A stretch of 64,000 nucleotides of DNA from Streptomyces lincolnensis (GTDB lineage: Bacteria; Actinomycetota; Actinomycetes; Streptomycetales; Streptomycetaceae), in NCBI RefSeq assembly GCF_001685355.1, contig NZ_CP016438.1, positions 6,200,001 to 6,264,000 on the forward strand, written 5' to 3'. Shown piece by piece: positions 43,607-52,376 of the stretch (position 1 is its first letter; the number at the start of each line of letters is the position of its first letter). The notes beneath the pieces are model-generated. The model saw only the letters and a program-made list of their open reading frames with translations, had not been told where the DNA came from and ran no database searches. The position numbers and the translations under genes were made by a program.

Positions 43607-45322
43607 GTGAACCAGCACAGGCGCAGTCAGCACGGACAGGGCCGGAACGGATGGAGCCGGAGCGGGCGCGGGGCCAACGGACCCGGGGCGAACGGACCCG
43701 GGATGTCGGCCAGAGCGGCCCTGCGGCGGACCTGGGTGCTGGTCCTCGCGGTGGTCGTCGTGACGGTCGCGGCCGGGGTGGGCCTCGGTCTGTGGGCCAC
43801 CGGCGGTGACGGCGACGGCGGCGGGCCCGCCGGGGCGTCCCAGGACACGGCCGCCGGCCCGAGCCCGACTCCCACGCCCAGTCCGACCCGCTGGTACCCC
43901 CTGTCCAAGGCCCCCCGCACCATCCCCGCCGTCCGCTCGCACACCCCCGCGCGTGGCCCCGGCTGGAAGCCGGAGAAGGGGCTGCGGGTCGTCGTGAGCG
44001 ACGGGGACCTGGCCGACGAGGGGCGGCTGCTCGCCGGAGAGCTGGGGATGTCGTACGCGGGCGAGACGGCCGACGTGCGCGCCGGGGACGTACGGCTGGC
44101 GCTCAGTGGTGACGAGGGGGCGGACCCGGAGTCGTACACCATGACCGTGCGCGGCGGGCGGGTGACCATCAGCGGGCCCGCCGACGCGGGTGTGTTCTAC
44201 GGCACCCGCACGCTCAAGCAGGAGGTGCGCCGCGGCGGTGCGGCGCCGGAGGGCGTCGTACGGGACGAGCCGGCCAAGCCGGTGCGCGGGCTGATGGTGG
44301 ACATCGCGCGCAAGCACTTCACGGCCGCCTGGATCGAGGACCGGGTGCGGGAGCTCGGTGATCTGAAGTTCAACCAGCTGGGCCTGCACTTCTCCGACGA
44401 CCAGGGGTTCCGCATCGAGTCCGACTCGCACCCGGAGGTCGTCTCGCGGGACCGTCTGACCAAGGCGCAGGTGCGGCGGATCGTCGCGCTCGCGGCCCAG
44501 CGGCACATCACCGTCGTACCGGAGATCGACTCGCCCGGGCATCTGGGGGCCGTCATCGACGCACACCCCGAACTGCAGCTGCGCAGCGCGGCCGGGCTGG
44601 CTCCGCAGGGGGCCATCGACATCTCCAAGCCCGCCTCCGCCGAGATCGTCGACGATCTGCTGAAGGAGTACGCCGAGCTGTTCCCCGGCGCGGAGTGGCA
44701 CCTCGGCGGCGACGAGTACCGCGCGCTGATGGTCTCCAACCCGGCGGCCACCTATCCGCAGCTGGCCACCGCCGCCCGGGAGGCCTACGGCTCCGGCGCC
44801 ACCGTCTCGGATCTGACGACGGGGTGGCTCAACGACCGCGCAGCCACCGTCCGGGCGCTCGGCAGGACCCCGCGCGCGTGGAACGACGGCTTCTTCCGGG
44901 GTACGTCCGTCCGGCCCGCGGACGATCTCCGGGTCGCCTACTGGACGGGCAAGGAGATCGGCGCGCGGCCGCCGGCGGAGTACCTCGGCGCCGGGCGCAA
45001 GCTCGTCAACTACAACGACGAGTTCCTGTACTACGTCCTCGGGCAGCCGCTCACCTTCGTCTATCCGACGGGGCAGCGGATCTACGAGCGCTGGACACCG
45101 CTCGTCGTGCGCGGCACGCAGGCGGTGCCCTCGAAGTACGACGACCAGATCCTCGGCGGGTCCTTCGCGGTGTGGGGCGACCTGCCGAACTCCCAGACGC
45201 AGGCGCAGGTCGCGGCCGGGATCCGGATGCCGCTCAGGGCGACCGTGCAGAAGCTGTGGGATCCGCGCGAGCCGGCGCTGTCCTGGACGGAGTTCAGGGC
45301 GCTCGCCGACCGGCTGGGCTGA
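43607..45322 (+). CDS. Secreted beta-N-acetylhexosaminidase (GH20)
   Basis: A 571-residue GH20 glycosidase removing terminal GlcNAc/GalNAc from chitin oligomers or peptidoglycan fragments. Order: cytoplasmic Gly-rich N-terminus (~1-40), membrane helix/signal anchor (WVLVLAVVVVTVAAGVGLGL, ~45-64), Pro/Thr/Ser linker, GH20b-type domain (GETADVRAGDVRLALSGDEG) and the catalytic barrel. The catalytic Asp-Glu pair is D369E370 in WHLGGDEYR. Other conserved pieces are KHFTAAWIEDRVRELGDLKF, VVPEIDSPGHLGAVIDAHPE and WNDGFF. GTG 43607 is the start. It is divergent from the OHCU gene. Confidence 0.92.
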   Translation: MNQHRRSQHGQGRNGWSRSGRGANGPGANGPGMSARAALRRTWVLVLAVVVVTVAAGVGLGLWATGGDGDGGGPAGASQDTAAGPSPTPTPSPTRWYPLSKAPRTIPAVRSHTPARGPGWKPEKGLRVVVSDGDLADEGRLLAGELGMSYAGETADVRAGDVRLALSGDEGADPESYTMTVRGGRVTISGPADAGVFYGTRTLKQEVRRGGAAPEGVVRDEPAKPVRGLMVDIARKHFTAAWIEDRVRELGDLKFNQLGLHFSDDQGFRIESDSHPEVVSRDRLTKAQVRRIVALAAQRHITVVPEIDSPGHLGAVIDAHPELQLRSAAGLAPQGAIDISKPASAEIVDDLLKEYAELFPGAEWHLGGDEYRALMVSNPAATYPQLATAAREAYGSGATVSDLTTGWLNDRAATVRALGRTPRAWNDGFFRGTSVRPADDLRVAYWTGKEIGARPPAEYLGAGRKLVNYNDEFLYYVLGQPLTFVYPTGQRIYERWTPLVVRGTQAVPSKYDDQILGGSFAVWGDLPNSQTQAQVAAGIRMPLRATVQKLWDPREPALSWTEFRALADRLG

Positions 45323-45439
45323 ACGCCGGCGTGCCGGGGGCGGATTGTCCCGTCTGCCTGCGAACTGCCGTACGACTGTGGTGTATTCGGCCCAAGCTGC
45401 GCTGAGTCGCGCCGAGCAGCCGGGGGGATCGGGACGGAC

Positions 45440-46030
45440 ATGGGTTTCTGGGGATATTTCGTCGTGGGCCGCGCCGAGCGGCCCCTCGCGGAGCTGAGGA
45501 CACTGCCGAACGCGGAGGGCATGGTCCTGCGCGTGTCGGCGCCGGACGGGTGGCAGGTCTGGGAGTACCCGGGCGAGGGGGACGTCGGGAAGATGAGCGC
45601 GCTCGCCGGGGAGACCGGGGCGCCCGCGCTCTTCGGGTACGTCATGGACAGCGCGTCGGTGGTCGTGGAGGCGGCGGGGCCGGAGAGCGGGGTGTGGACG
45701 GCCTGTCTGGCCCGCACCGCGATGGCCGCGCACCTCGGCGTCGACACAGGTGACGACGACGGTCCCGCGGGGTCGGGCGAAGAGGCCGATGACGCGGATG
45801 ACGCGGATGGCGTCGATGACACCGAGGAACGGCCCGTCCTGGAGGACTACTTCCTGCATCCCCGGGACGCCGCCGAGCGGGCCGTCGCCTGGGCCGCCGA
45901 GGCCGGGCAGGTCGTGGCCGCCCAGCCGGTGCTCGACGTGCTGTTCGCCGACCCCGACAGCGGCGCGGGCGAGTTGGCCGAAAACCTGTTCTTCCGCCTG
46001 CTCGACCGGCTCGGCGTGGTGCCCCTGTGA
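45440..46030 (+). CDS. Conserved hypothetical acidic protein
   Basis: A 196-residue cytoplasmic protein. It starts MGFWGYFVVGRAERPLAEL after GGGGGGA, has an aromatic strand region (WQVWEYPGEGDVG) and a very acidic stretch at ~110-135 (GEEADDADDADGVDD), then helices ending LAENLFFRLLDRLGVVPL. I do not recognise a named domain. It is the first of three same-strand unknown genes (45440, 46106, 46836). Confidence 0.7.
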   Translation: MGFWGYFVVGRAERPLAELRTLPNAEGMVLRVSAPDGWQVWEYPGEGDVGKMSALAGETGAPALFGYVMDSASVVVEAAGPESGVWTACLARTAMAAHLGVDTGDDDGPAGSGEEADDADDADGVDDTEERPVLEDYFLHPRDAAERAVAWAAEAGQVVAAQPVLDVLFADPDSGAGELAENLFFRLLDRLGVVPL

Positions 46031-46105
46031 CACTCCCGGTCCGTCGCGCGCAGTAAGGGGAAGTGCGGCCTCCGTTAGGGACGGCCGTCCGGTGAGGGAG
46101 GTCTG

Positions 46106-46669
46106 ATGAGCCTGGTGGAACTGATCGGTCAGGCCGACGAACGCGGGCTGGCCGCCAGCGGGTTGGCTTGTTTGGACCGGTGTCTGCCTCTGCTGGGCGG
46201 GGACGACGAACTGCTGCGGCCGCTGTGGGCCGGGCTCGCGGAGGACGGGTACGCCGACCGGTGGGGCGAGCTCTGGGAACAGGTGCGCAGCAAGGCCGGT
46301 GACGCCGGTACCGGTGGCGACGAGGAGGCCGCGCTGCTCGCCCGCCGTATGCTCGCCGCCGCTCCCGCAGACCTGGCCGCCGCCGAGATACGGGTGTGGG
46401 CCGACGCCTGTTCGGTGGCCGCGCTCCGGATCCACCGGCTCCTGGAGGTCGGCGCGCCCGCGGCGGACGACGGGGTCGAGGCGCGCAGGGAAGGCCGTAC
46501 GGAAGGAATGTCGCCGCTCGTCTCCGCCGAACTGAGGCGCCAGACCCTCGTCCTGGAGCTGCTCGCCGAACACGGGGCGGGCGGGCTGCGCCGGGCGCGG
46601 GAGGTGTCGACCGAGGGGCGGCGGGTGCTGCGCGCGGTGGTGTCGCGCCGGGCGCGCGGGCGGGGCTGA
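46106..46669 (+). CDS. Conserved hypothetical helical protein
   Basis: A 187-residue, mostly helical cytoplasmic protein with no clear motif. It opens MSLVELIGQADERGLAASGL then ACLDRCLPLLGGDDELLRPL, which looks like the start of a helical-repeat protein. ATG 46106 follows GGGAGG. The 75-base gap to the previous gene suggests co-transcription. Function unknown. Confidence 0.65.
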   Translation: MSLVELIGQADERGLAASGLACLDRCLPLLGGDDELLRPLWAGLAEDGYADRWGELWEQVRSKAGDAGTGGDEEAALLARRMLAAAPADLAAAEIRVWADACSVAALRIHRLLEVGAPAADDGVEARREGRTEGMSPLVSAELRRQTLVLELLAEHGAGGLRRAREVSTEGRRVLRAVVSRRARGRG

Positions 46670-46705
46670 CGGAGCCGGCCCGGGCAGGCTCCGGGCGGGT
46701 CCTGA

Positions 46706-46721
46706 CAGGGGTAAACCCCTG
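46706..46721 (+). other. Small perfect hairpin between two hypothetical genes
   Basis: CAGGGG-TAAA-CCCCTG forms a six-base stem with a TAAA loop 37 bases after the preceding stop. A second five-base stem (ACCCC/GGGGT) lies at about 46785-46801. No T-run follows, so it is not a classic terminator; the role is open. Confidence 0.4.
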
Positions 46722-46835
46722 TTCCTGGGCGAGTCCTGTGACTGTCGTGCGGGGGAGGTGGGGCAGTCCTGCACCGGTCCCGGGAACCCCTCGAATCGGG
46801 GTGACGAAACGCTGTCCCGTGGCGCTTTCCGGGAT

Positions 46836-47231
46836 GTGACGACTCAGCAGGAGACCAGGCCCTCGGCTGCGACCAAGCCGGTTCGATGGGCGGCGGACGC
46901 GGTGACGGCGCTGCGCGAGGGGGCACGGCTGCGCCTCGACTACTCGGCGCAGAGCCTCTGGCGCCTCGACCGCATGATCGACGACATACGCCGGGAACGA
47001 CCTCCGTACCCCGCCGTGGCCGACGTGCTGCGCGGATTCGGGGCCTACGCCGGTGAGGTGATCGTCCGCCAGACCGGCGCCGAGTGGCTGGCGACCGGCG
47101 GCGAGCACTGGATCCGTACCCCCGACGGGAGATTGTGGGACCCGATCGACGAGGCGCGCCGGTGCTTCGCCGGGGACGGGTCGCTGCGGCTGCTGTGCCG
47201 GGACGCGACGGCGGCGGCGAACGGGTTCTGA
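46836..47231 (+). CDS. Hypothetical protein, DUF3806-like
   Basis: A 131-residue protein. The second half (VADVLRGFGAYAGEVIVRQT, then GEHWIRTPDGRLWDPIDEAR) resembles DUF3806-type proteins in which a helical domain carries a GxYxGEV motif; this assignment is tentative. The start is GTG 46836 in a frame open to 46758; the ribosome-binding site is weak. It is followed by a strong inverted repeat shared with the convergent amidase gene. Confidence 0.62.
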   Translation: MTTQQETRPSAATKPVRWAADAVTALREGARLRLDYSAQSLWRLDRMIDDIRRERPPYPAVADVLRGFGAYAGEVIVRQTGAEWLATGGEHWIRTPDGRLWDPIDEARRCFAGDGSLRLLCRDATAAANGF

Positions 47232-47263
47232 CGGATCCGGTGCCGCCCGGCGCGTGAACGACG

Positions 47264-47314
47264 AGGGCGCCCCGCCCGGCCCGGGTCTGCTCCGGGTCCG
47301 TGGCGGGGCGCCCT
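47264..47314. terminator. Bidirectional intrinsic terminator
   Basis: A perfect 13-base stem (AGGGCGCCCCGCC at 47264-47276 and its complement GGCGGGGCGCCCT at 47302-47314) with a 25-base loop, followed by TTTCG on the plus strand. It lies between two convergent genes that end at 47231 and 47332, so it probably ends both transcripts. Confidence 0.8.
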
Positions 47315-47331
47315 TTCGCGCCGGTATGGCC

Positions 47332-49986
47332 CTAAGGCGTCAGCGTCTGGCCCAGGCGGCCGTCGGTCGGGGTGCCGAGGGTGGACTTGCTGTAGAGGAC
47401 GGAGTCGCCGTAGCCGAGGCCCGTGCTGTTGCTCGGGAGGTACAGCAGGATCCCGTCCGTGCCGTCCTCGCCGTCGGCGCCGAACGTCAGGTCCGCGCGG
47501 CCGTAGCCGGACAGGTCCGTTAGGGACACCGCCGAGCCGAACCGGTCGCCGGTCTCGGTGGCGCCCGGGAGGGCCGAGGTGTCCTGGGAGATGCCCACGG
47601 AGCCCGAGCCGGTGAGGCCGGAGGCGCTGCCCCTGAGGAGGATCGCGTTGCCGGCGTCCGCGCGGCCCGCGCCGTCGCGGGTGAGGTCCTCGCCGGGGGC
47701 GCCGGCCAGGGCGTCGGCGTAGCCGTCGGCGTTGAAGTCGCCGACGGCTACCGAGGAGCCGAGGGCGTCGCCGGACTCGTTGCCGCCCGGGACGTACGCC
47801 GTGTCCTGGTGGATCACGGTCATGCCGGTGGTGGTGAAGCCCGCGGACGTGCCCGGGACCATGGTGATCTGGCCGCCCGACCTGCCGCCCGACTCGGAGG
47901 CGACCGGCTGGCCGATGACGATGTCGTCGTAGCCGTTGCCGTTGACGTCGCCCGCGGCGATCGAGCGGCCGCCCTTGACGGAGATCACGCCGACCTTGGC
48001 CAGGCCGGCCGAGGAGCCCGCGAAGCGGACGACCCGGCCGATGCCGCCGGTGTCGCGGTAGTTGAGGGCGACGTCGGCGTAGCCGTCCCGGTTGAAGTCG
48101 CCGGTCGCGGCGTCCAGGTAGGCGAGGGAGCCGGTGGCGGAGGTGAGCTTGCCGTAGGTGTACCTGGTGCTGCTCAGCCGGACGTTCCAGGTGCCGCCGC
48201 GGCCCGCGCCGGCCGAGAAGACGTCCGCCTTGCCGTCGCCGTTGAAGTCGCCGACGGTGAGGGCGGAGCCGAGCCTGGCGCCCGCGGCCGTGACGCCCGA
48301 GGTGTTGTACGAGAAGCCGGTGGTCAGGGCCGGGCCGTACATGACCGTGACCGCGCCGCGGTCGGCGTTGCCGCTGGTGTCGTCCTCGCCGGGGGCGCCG
48401 ATCGCGAGGTCGGCGTGGCCGTCGCCGTTGACGTCGCCCCAGGCGGTCGCGGCGCCGAAGGCGTCACCGGTCTCGGTGGAGCCGGGGACGCCGGGGCTGT
48501 TCTGCGTGAGTGACACCTTCGCCGCCGGGACCGGGCCGTCGACGCCGCCGGGGACCACCTTGACCGTGTTGGCCTTCGGCACGCCCGCGACCAGGTCGCT
48601 CACGCCGTCGCGGTTGTAGTCGGAGGTGGCCAGGGCGTGCGAGACGCCCGGGGTCTTCGCGAGCGCGGCGATCAGCGGGAGCTTGGGGTAGAGGTTCTTG
48701 CCGGGGCAGGCCGTGGCGTTGGTGTCCCGGTGGCCGAAGACGCGCGGCAGGGTGACCGACTGGCCCTTGGCGATCCTGTTGCCGTCGACGCCCGCGTCCA
48801 CGCCGGAGGTCAGCGTGACCTTGCCCGTCGGGTCGATGCCGTACATCCCGAACTTCCAGGCGACGATCCGGGCGATCGCGTCGAGGGCGGCGCGGCTCGG
48901 TTTGGCGGACTCGTAGTTGCCGATGTACGAGATGCCGACCGTGTTGCTGTTGAAGCCGACGTCGTGCGCGCCGGTCACCGGCAGGTCCGTGCCGCCGCTG
49001 CGGCCCTCGAAGATCTGCCCGCACCGGTCGACGACGAAGTTGTAGCCGATGTCGTAGTAGCCGCGGGAGAAGTGCTCCTGCTGGATGGAGCGCATCCGGG
49101 CCCGGGACTTGGCGCAGGACAGCGTGTTGTCGCTGTCCGTGCCGGTGTGGTGGATGACGGCGGCCTTGATCTCGGTGCCGTAGCCCGGCGTGCCGTCGTA
49201 GTCCGTGGAGGCGCCCCACTCGGCCTGCGTGATGACCGGCGGCTTGACGACCGTCGAGGGGCGGGGGGCGGGGACGGTGGGGGTCGGGGAGGCGGACACC
49301 GTCGGGGACGCCGTGGCGGTGGGCGTGGGTGTGGCTGTCGCCGGGGGCGTCGGGGTGGCCGATTCGGTGGCGGGCGCCGACGTGGGGTCCGTGGGCGTCG
49401 CCGTCGGCGTGCCCGTCTCCTCCGCGTACGCCGCCGGCTCCAGGCCTTCAGGGGCGTGCGGGTCGGTGCCCGGGTCCAGGAGCTTGACGTCCATGCCGGC
49501 CGGCTGGCCGCCGGCCTCGGTGCCGTCGGCCTTCACGAGGCGGACCTCGACGCCGTCGGAGTCGCCGGTCCACAGCGAGGCGGTGCCGCCGCGCACGGCC
49601 GCGCGCTCGCCCTCGGCGCCGTCGGCCTGGTTCGGCTCGTGCTCCAGCTGCTGCCAGCCGGACCACCTGCCGGTCCTCAGGTCCCGGGTGCGCACCTCGG
49701 GGGTGCCCTTGGCGTCGGCCTGGGGGTCGTTCCAGGTCAACAGCACCGCGCTGAAGCGGTCGGTGGCCCGGCGGTCCAGCACCCGACGGCCCGAGCCCTC
49801 GCTCTTGAGCTTGAGGGTGTGGATCGACGGCTTGCGGCCCTGCGCCCCGGCGTCGGTCCGCGCGGACGGATCCGCGATGGCGTACGTCACGACGCCCGCG
49901 CCGCTCAGGACGACGGCCCCGGCCGTCAGCCAGGCTCTTCGCCCGAGACTCAACGGCTTGTACGCATGGGTCTTACGCGGACTCAC
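47332..49986 (-). CDS. Secreted PGRP/amidase-2 domain protein with FG-GAP repeats
   Basis: An 884-residue secreted protein. Order: signal peptide (RRAWLTAGAVVLSGAGVVTY), an N-terminal beta domain (~50-170), a Thr/Pro/Ser linker (~190-240), a zinc amidase/PGRP domain (~245-425) with ligands in AAVIHHTGTDSD and GHRDTNATACPG, then six or seven FG-GAP-like repeats to the C-terminus (VAVGDFNADGYADALAGAPG, ITFG-type Ca2+-loop sequences DxNxDGxxD). It likely cleaves N-acetylmuramoyl-L-alanine bonds, with the repeats forming a beta-propeller for binding. GTG 49986 is the start. A hairpin with a T-run lies 26 bases upstream of the start on the same strand. Confidence 0.9.
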   Translation of the reverse strand: MSPRKTHAYKPLSLGRRAWLTAGAVVLSGAGVVTYAIADPSARTDAGAQGRKPSIHTLKLKSEGSGRRVLDRRATDRFSAVLLTWNDPQADAKGTPEVRTRDLRTGRWSGWQQLEHEPNQADGAEGERAAVRGGTASLWTGDSDGVEVRLVKADGTEAGGQPAGMDVKLLDPGTDPHAPEGLEPAAYAEETGTPTATPTDPTSAPATESATPTPPATATPTPTATASPTVSASPTPTVPAPRPSTVVKPPVITQAEWGASTDYDGTPGYGTEIKAAVIHHTGTDSDNTLSCAKSRARMRSIQQEHFSRGYYDIGYNFVVDRCGQIFEGRSGGTDLPVTGAHDVGFNSNTVGISYIGNYESAKPSRAALDAIARIVAWKFGMYGIDPTGKVTLTSGVDAGVDGNRIAKGQSVTLPRVFGHRDTNATACPGKNLYPKLPLIAALAKTPGVSHALATSDYNRDGVSDLVAGVPKANTVKVVPGGVDGPVPAAKVSLTQNSPGVPGSTETGDAFGAATAWGDVNGDGHADLAIGAPGEDDTSGNADRGAVTVMYGPALTTGFSYNTSGVTAAGARLGSALTVGDFNGDGKADVFSAGAGRGGTWNVRLSSTRYTYGKLTSATGSLAYLDAATGDFNRDGYADVALNYRDTGGIGRVVRFAGSSAGLAKVGVISVKGGRSIAAGDVNGNGYDDIVIGQPVASESGGRSGGQITMVPGTSAGFTTTGMTVIHQDTAYVPGGNESGDALGSSVAVGDFNADGYADALAGAPGEDLTRDGAGRADAGNAILLRGSASGLTGSGSVGISQDTSALPGATETGDRFGSAVSLTDLSGYGRADLTFGADGEDGTDGILLYLPSNSTGLGYGDSVLYSKSTLGTPTDGRLGQTLTP

Positions 49987-50011
49987 TACCCCACCCCTGG
50001 AAATCGGTCAC

Positions 50012-50037
50012 AGAAAACCCACCTGTCCCACAGGTGG
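50012..50037 (-). terminator. Possible attenuator hairpin in the amidase leader
   Basis: On the minus strand CCACCTGT-GGG-ACAGGTGG (50037-50019) is a perfect eight-base stem directly followed by GTTTTC. It lies 26 bases before the amidase start codon, so it could terminate transcription entering the gene or act as an attenuator. A perfect 12-base palindrome GTCACCGGTGAC (50068-50079) lies 30 bases further upstream. Confidence 0.55.
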
Positions 50038-50152
50038 CACTCACAGAGCGCACAGGGATGCGCGGATGTCACCGGTGACGTTTTCGGGGCCGTCTGCGCT
50101 GGGGTGAACGACCGGTGCGAGACCGGCGGGCCGGAGAGATGGCTGACGAGCA

Positions 50153-50878
50153 GTGACACTTCTGTGGGATCCGACGCTGAGGACCGTGGGGGCGGAGGCG
50201 ACGGCGGCGAAGCCGCACGACGCGGCTCCGCCACGGACTCGGTACGGACGAGGACAGTTCTTGGGCCAGGGAGGCGAACCCCGCCGCGCGCAGGCGTACG
50301 ACGGGGAACTGGGCGCGGCCGTCGCGCGGGCCCAGCAGGGTGACGAGACGGCCTTCGCGGTCGCCTACCGCATCGTGCAGCCCGCGCTGCTCGGGTATCT
50401 GCGCGGGATCGTCGGCGACGACGCCGAGGACGTGGCCTCCGACGCCTGGCTGGAGATCGCCCGCGACCTCGGCCGGTTCCAGGGCGACGGCGCCGGGTTC
50501 CGGGGCTGGAGCGCGACCATCGCCCGGCACCGGGCCCTGGACCACCTGCGCCGGCAGAAGGTACGGCCCCGGCCGAGCACGCTCGAACAGGACGTCCTGG
50601 ACCTGCCCGGGCCCGGCAGCACGTACGACCAGGCGCTGGAGTCCATGTCGACGGAGTACGCCCTGGACCTGGTCCGCGGTCTGCCGCGCGACCAGGCGGA
50701 GGCCGTACTGCTGCGCGTCGTCGTCGGTCTGGACGGGCCCGCCGCCGCCCGCGTCCTCGGCAAGCGGCCCGGCGCGGTACGCACCGCCGCCTACCGGGGG
50801 CTGAAGCGGCTCGCCCGGCAGCTGGGCGCGGAGGGTGTGACGGATGAGAGCCCCCGAACGCTGGGGGAGTCGACATGA
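50153..50878 (+). CDS. ECF-like RNA polymerase sigma factor (module 1)
   Basis: A 241-residue sigma factor. Region 2 includes LLGYLRGIVGDDAEDVASDA then WLEIARDLGRFQGDGAGFRG; region 4 is LPRDQAEAVLLRVVVGLDGP then AAARVLGKRPGAVRTAAYRG. It is a close paralogue of the second sigma factor at 52377-53039, with the same unusual region 4 (LGKRPGAVRTAAxRGLKRLA). Relative to it there is a ~45-residue N-terminal extension. GTG 50153 is the likely start. The membrane-protein gene that begins 150 bases downstream is paralogous to the one behind the second sigma. Confidence 0.9.
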   Translation: MTLLWDPTLRTVGAEATAAKPHDAAPPRTRYGRGQFLGQGGEPRRAQAYDGELGAAVARAQQGDETAFAVAYRIVQPALLGYLRGIVGDDAEDVASDAWLEIARDLGRFQGDGAGFRGWSATIARHRALDHLRRQKVRPRPSTLEQDVLDLPGPGSTYDQALESMSTEYALDLVRGLPRDQAEAVLLRVVVGLDGPAAARVLGKRPGAVRTAAYRGLKRLARQLGAEGVTDESPRTLGEST

Positions 50879-51028
50879 CCGGCGACATGACCGGCGGCAG
50901 GGCCTGCGGCATGACCGTTGGCAGGGTCGGCGCGGCGGATGCCGGGGCGGTGGCCCCTGAGGGCGGACAGCACGGCAACGGATGCGCCGCGATCGGGTCG
51001 TACAGGGACGGACAGGGACGGTCAGGGC

Positions 51029-51958
51029 ATGGGTGAGCGGAAGAAGGACGACGGGGGCCACGGCCGTCGGCGTGTCTCCGGGCGCCCCGGCGGTGCGACG
51101 GAACCCCCTGTATTCGGCCCTCACGGGACCGGACGCCCTGATACCGGTTCCGTCGGTCTGAGCACCGTGGAGGCCCTGCTCGGTGCCGCCCTGCGCGTGG
51201 ACCGGGTCGACGCGGAGGCGGAGCAGCGGGCCGTGGCCGCCTTCCGGGCGGCGCGGGACGCGGGCACGCACCGGGCCCGTACCCGCCGCCGGGACGACTG
51301 GCGGCCCCGTGAGCGGCGCGCCTCGCGCTCGCTGCGGACCACTCTCTCCGTGGTGCTGGCGAGCCTCACCCTGGGCGGCGCCGCGTTCGCCGCGATCGGC
51401 ACCTCGCATCCCGCCGCGGGCGGTACCGACGACGACCGGGGCCGTCCGCACCCCTCGGCGAGCGGCTCGACCCGGCCGGACGGCTCGCCCTCCCCGGGCT
51501 CCCGCGCCACCGCCGTACCGTCGGACCGGCCGGCCACGGCGAAGGACCTCCTGGCCCACTGCCGTGCCTACGACGAGGTCGGCGGCGACGGCAACGCGCT
51601 CCAGGCGACGGCCTGGCGGCGACTGGTCACGGCGGCGGGCGGCGAGACGAAGGTCACCGCCTACTGCGCCGAGCGACTGAAGGACGCGGCGGCGGCCGAG
51701 AAGAACACGGGCAAGCCGGCCTCGCCGGGCAAGGCACCCGAGGCCAACGACGGCACGGGCACCAAGCAGAACGAGCGCCCGACCGGAGGTGACCGGCCCG
51801 CCGACAGGACCGGACAGAGCGGCCAGGACGACCAGGGCGACCAGAGCGGCACAACAGGCCGGACCGGCACGACGGGTCAGAGCGGCACGACAGGGGAGTC
51901 GGGCTCGGGCGCCGACAAGGCCGGTCCGCCCGCCGACGCGGCCCAGGAGAAGAACTAG
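51029..51958 (+). CDS. Membrane protein paired with sigma module 1 (putative regulator)
   Basis: A 309-residue single-span membrane protein. Cytoplasmic N-terminus (~110 residues, with STVEALLGAALRVDRVDAEA then EQRAVAAFRAARDAG), one helix (TTLSVVLASLTLGGAAFAAI), a Ser/Pro linker, a small extracellular domain with two Cys (LLAHCRAYDEV ... GGETKVTAYCAERLKD) and a Gly/Ser/Thr-rich tail with near-repeats (SGTTGRTGTTGQSGTTGESG). The same layout, including the C..(15-30)..YC motif, is seen in the protein at 53036-54184, so these are paralogous partners of paralogous sigma factors. An anti-sigma role is likely but not shown by sequence. ATG 51029 is the most plausible start. Confidence 0.75.
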   Translation: MGERKKDDGGHGRRRVSGRPGGATEPPVFGPHGTGRPDTGSVGLSTVEALLGAALRVDRVDAEAEQRAVAAFRAARDAGTHRARTRRRDDWRPRERRASRSLRTTLSVVLASLTLGGAAFAAIGTSHPAAGGTDDDRGRPHPSASGSTRPDGSPSPGSRATAVPSDRPATAKDLLAHCRAYDEVGGDGNALQATAWRRLVTAAGGETKVTAYCAERLKDAAAAEKNTGKPASPGKAPEANDGTGTKQNERPTGGDRPADRTGQSGQDDQGDQSGTTGRTGTTGQSGTTGESGSGADKAGPPADAAQEKN

Positions 51959-52376
51959 CGGTTCAGGTGCCTCCCGCAGGATCCCCGCACGGGGATCGCA
52001 CTGCCGGGTGAGGCCGAGGTGAGTCCTCTGACCGCCCGGTAAACCGCGGAGACGGCCGGGGCCGCCACCCCCCACAGGAGAGGCCCCGGCCGTCGCGCGG
52101 CACGGGCCGCGCGGCGGCCCGTACTTTCTACAGCGTCGCGCACGCGTTTTCTGTCACACCCCCGCCGCCGGGCATCGCATCACAAGCTTGTTGCACCTTG
52201 TGCGGACATGGACGAGCAGCGGTTTCAGGTCGTAACGTGCCTTTCGCGCCGGGCGCGAAAAGTTGAATGATCATTGCGACCATCAGGGGCCCGAAGCCCA
52301 TCAGGGGGCCGAGGCCACGAGCGACGACTCGACCATGTCGCGACCATCGACTCGACCATGTATGAGGACTTAGCGG
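51959..52376. other. Intergenic region between the two sigma modules
   Basis: No gene is evident in these 418 bases. They hold the terminator at 52052-52093, a hairpin TTTCGCGC/GCGCGAAA (52242-52260), a palindromic TGATCA-containing stretch near 52268, and a 14-base direct repeat CGACTCGACCATGT at 52325-52338 and 52348-52361 (period 23) just before the second sigma gene. The direct repeat could be an operator. Confidence 0.6.
52052..52093. terminator. Hairpin after sigma module 1
   Basis: A perfect 12-base stem, ACGGCCGGGGCC (52052-52063) with GGCCCCGGCCGT (52082-52093), loop of 18 bases. It follows the membrane-protein stop by about 95 bases. There is no T-run, as is common for Streptomyces terminators. 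Confidence 0.7.

Noticed and set aside
42812..46774. A 1320-codon minus-strand open frame across the OHCU and hexosaminidase genes
   Set aside because: It is an antisense shadow of two clear genes and contains no domain; high G+C suppresses stop codons in such frames.
46706..46800. Hairpins suggestive of a small RNA or tRNA-like structure
   Set aside because: No tRNA T-loop, CCA end or known RNA signature was found, and the stems are short.
52325..52361. 14-base direct repeat with 23-base period as a CRISPR-like element
   Set aside because: Only two copies, with a 9-base spacer that shares sequence with the repeat; more likely an operator or slippage product.
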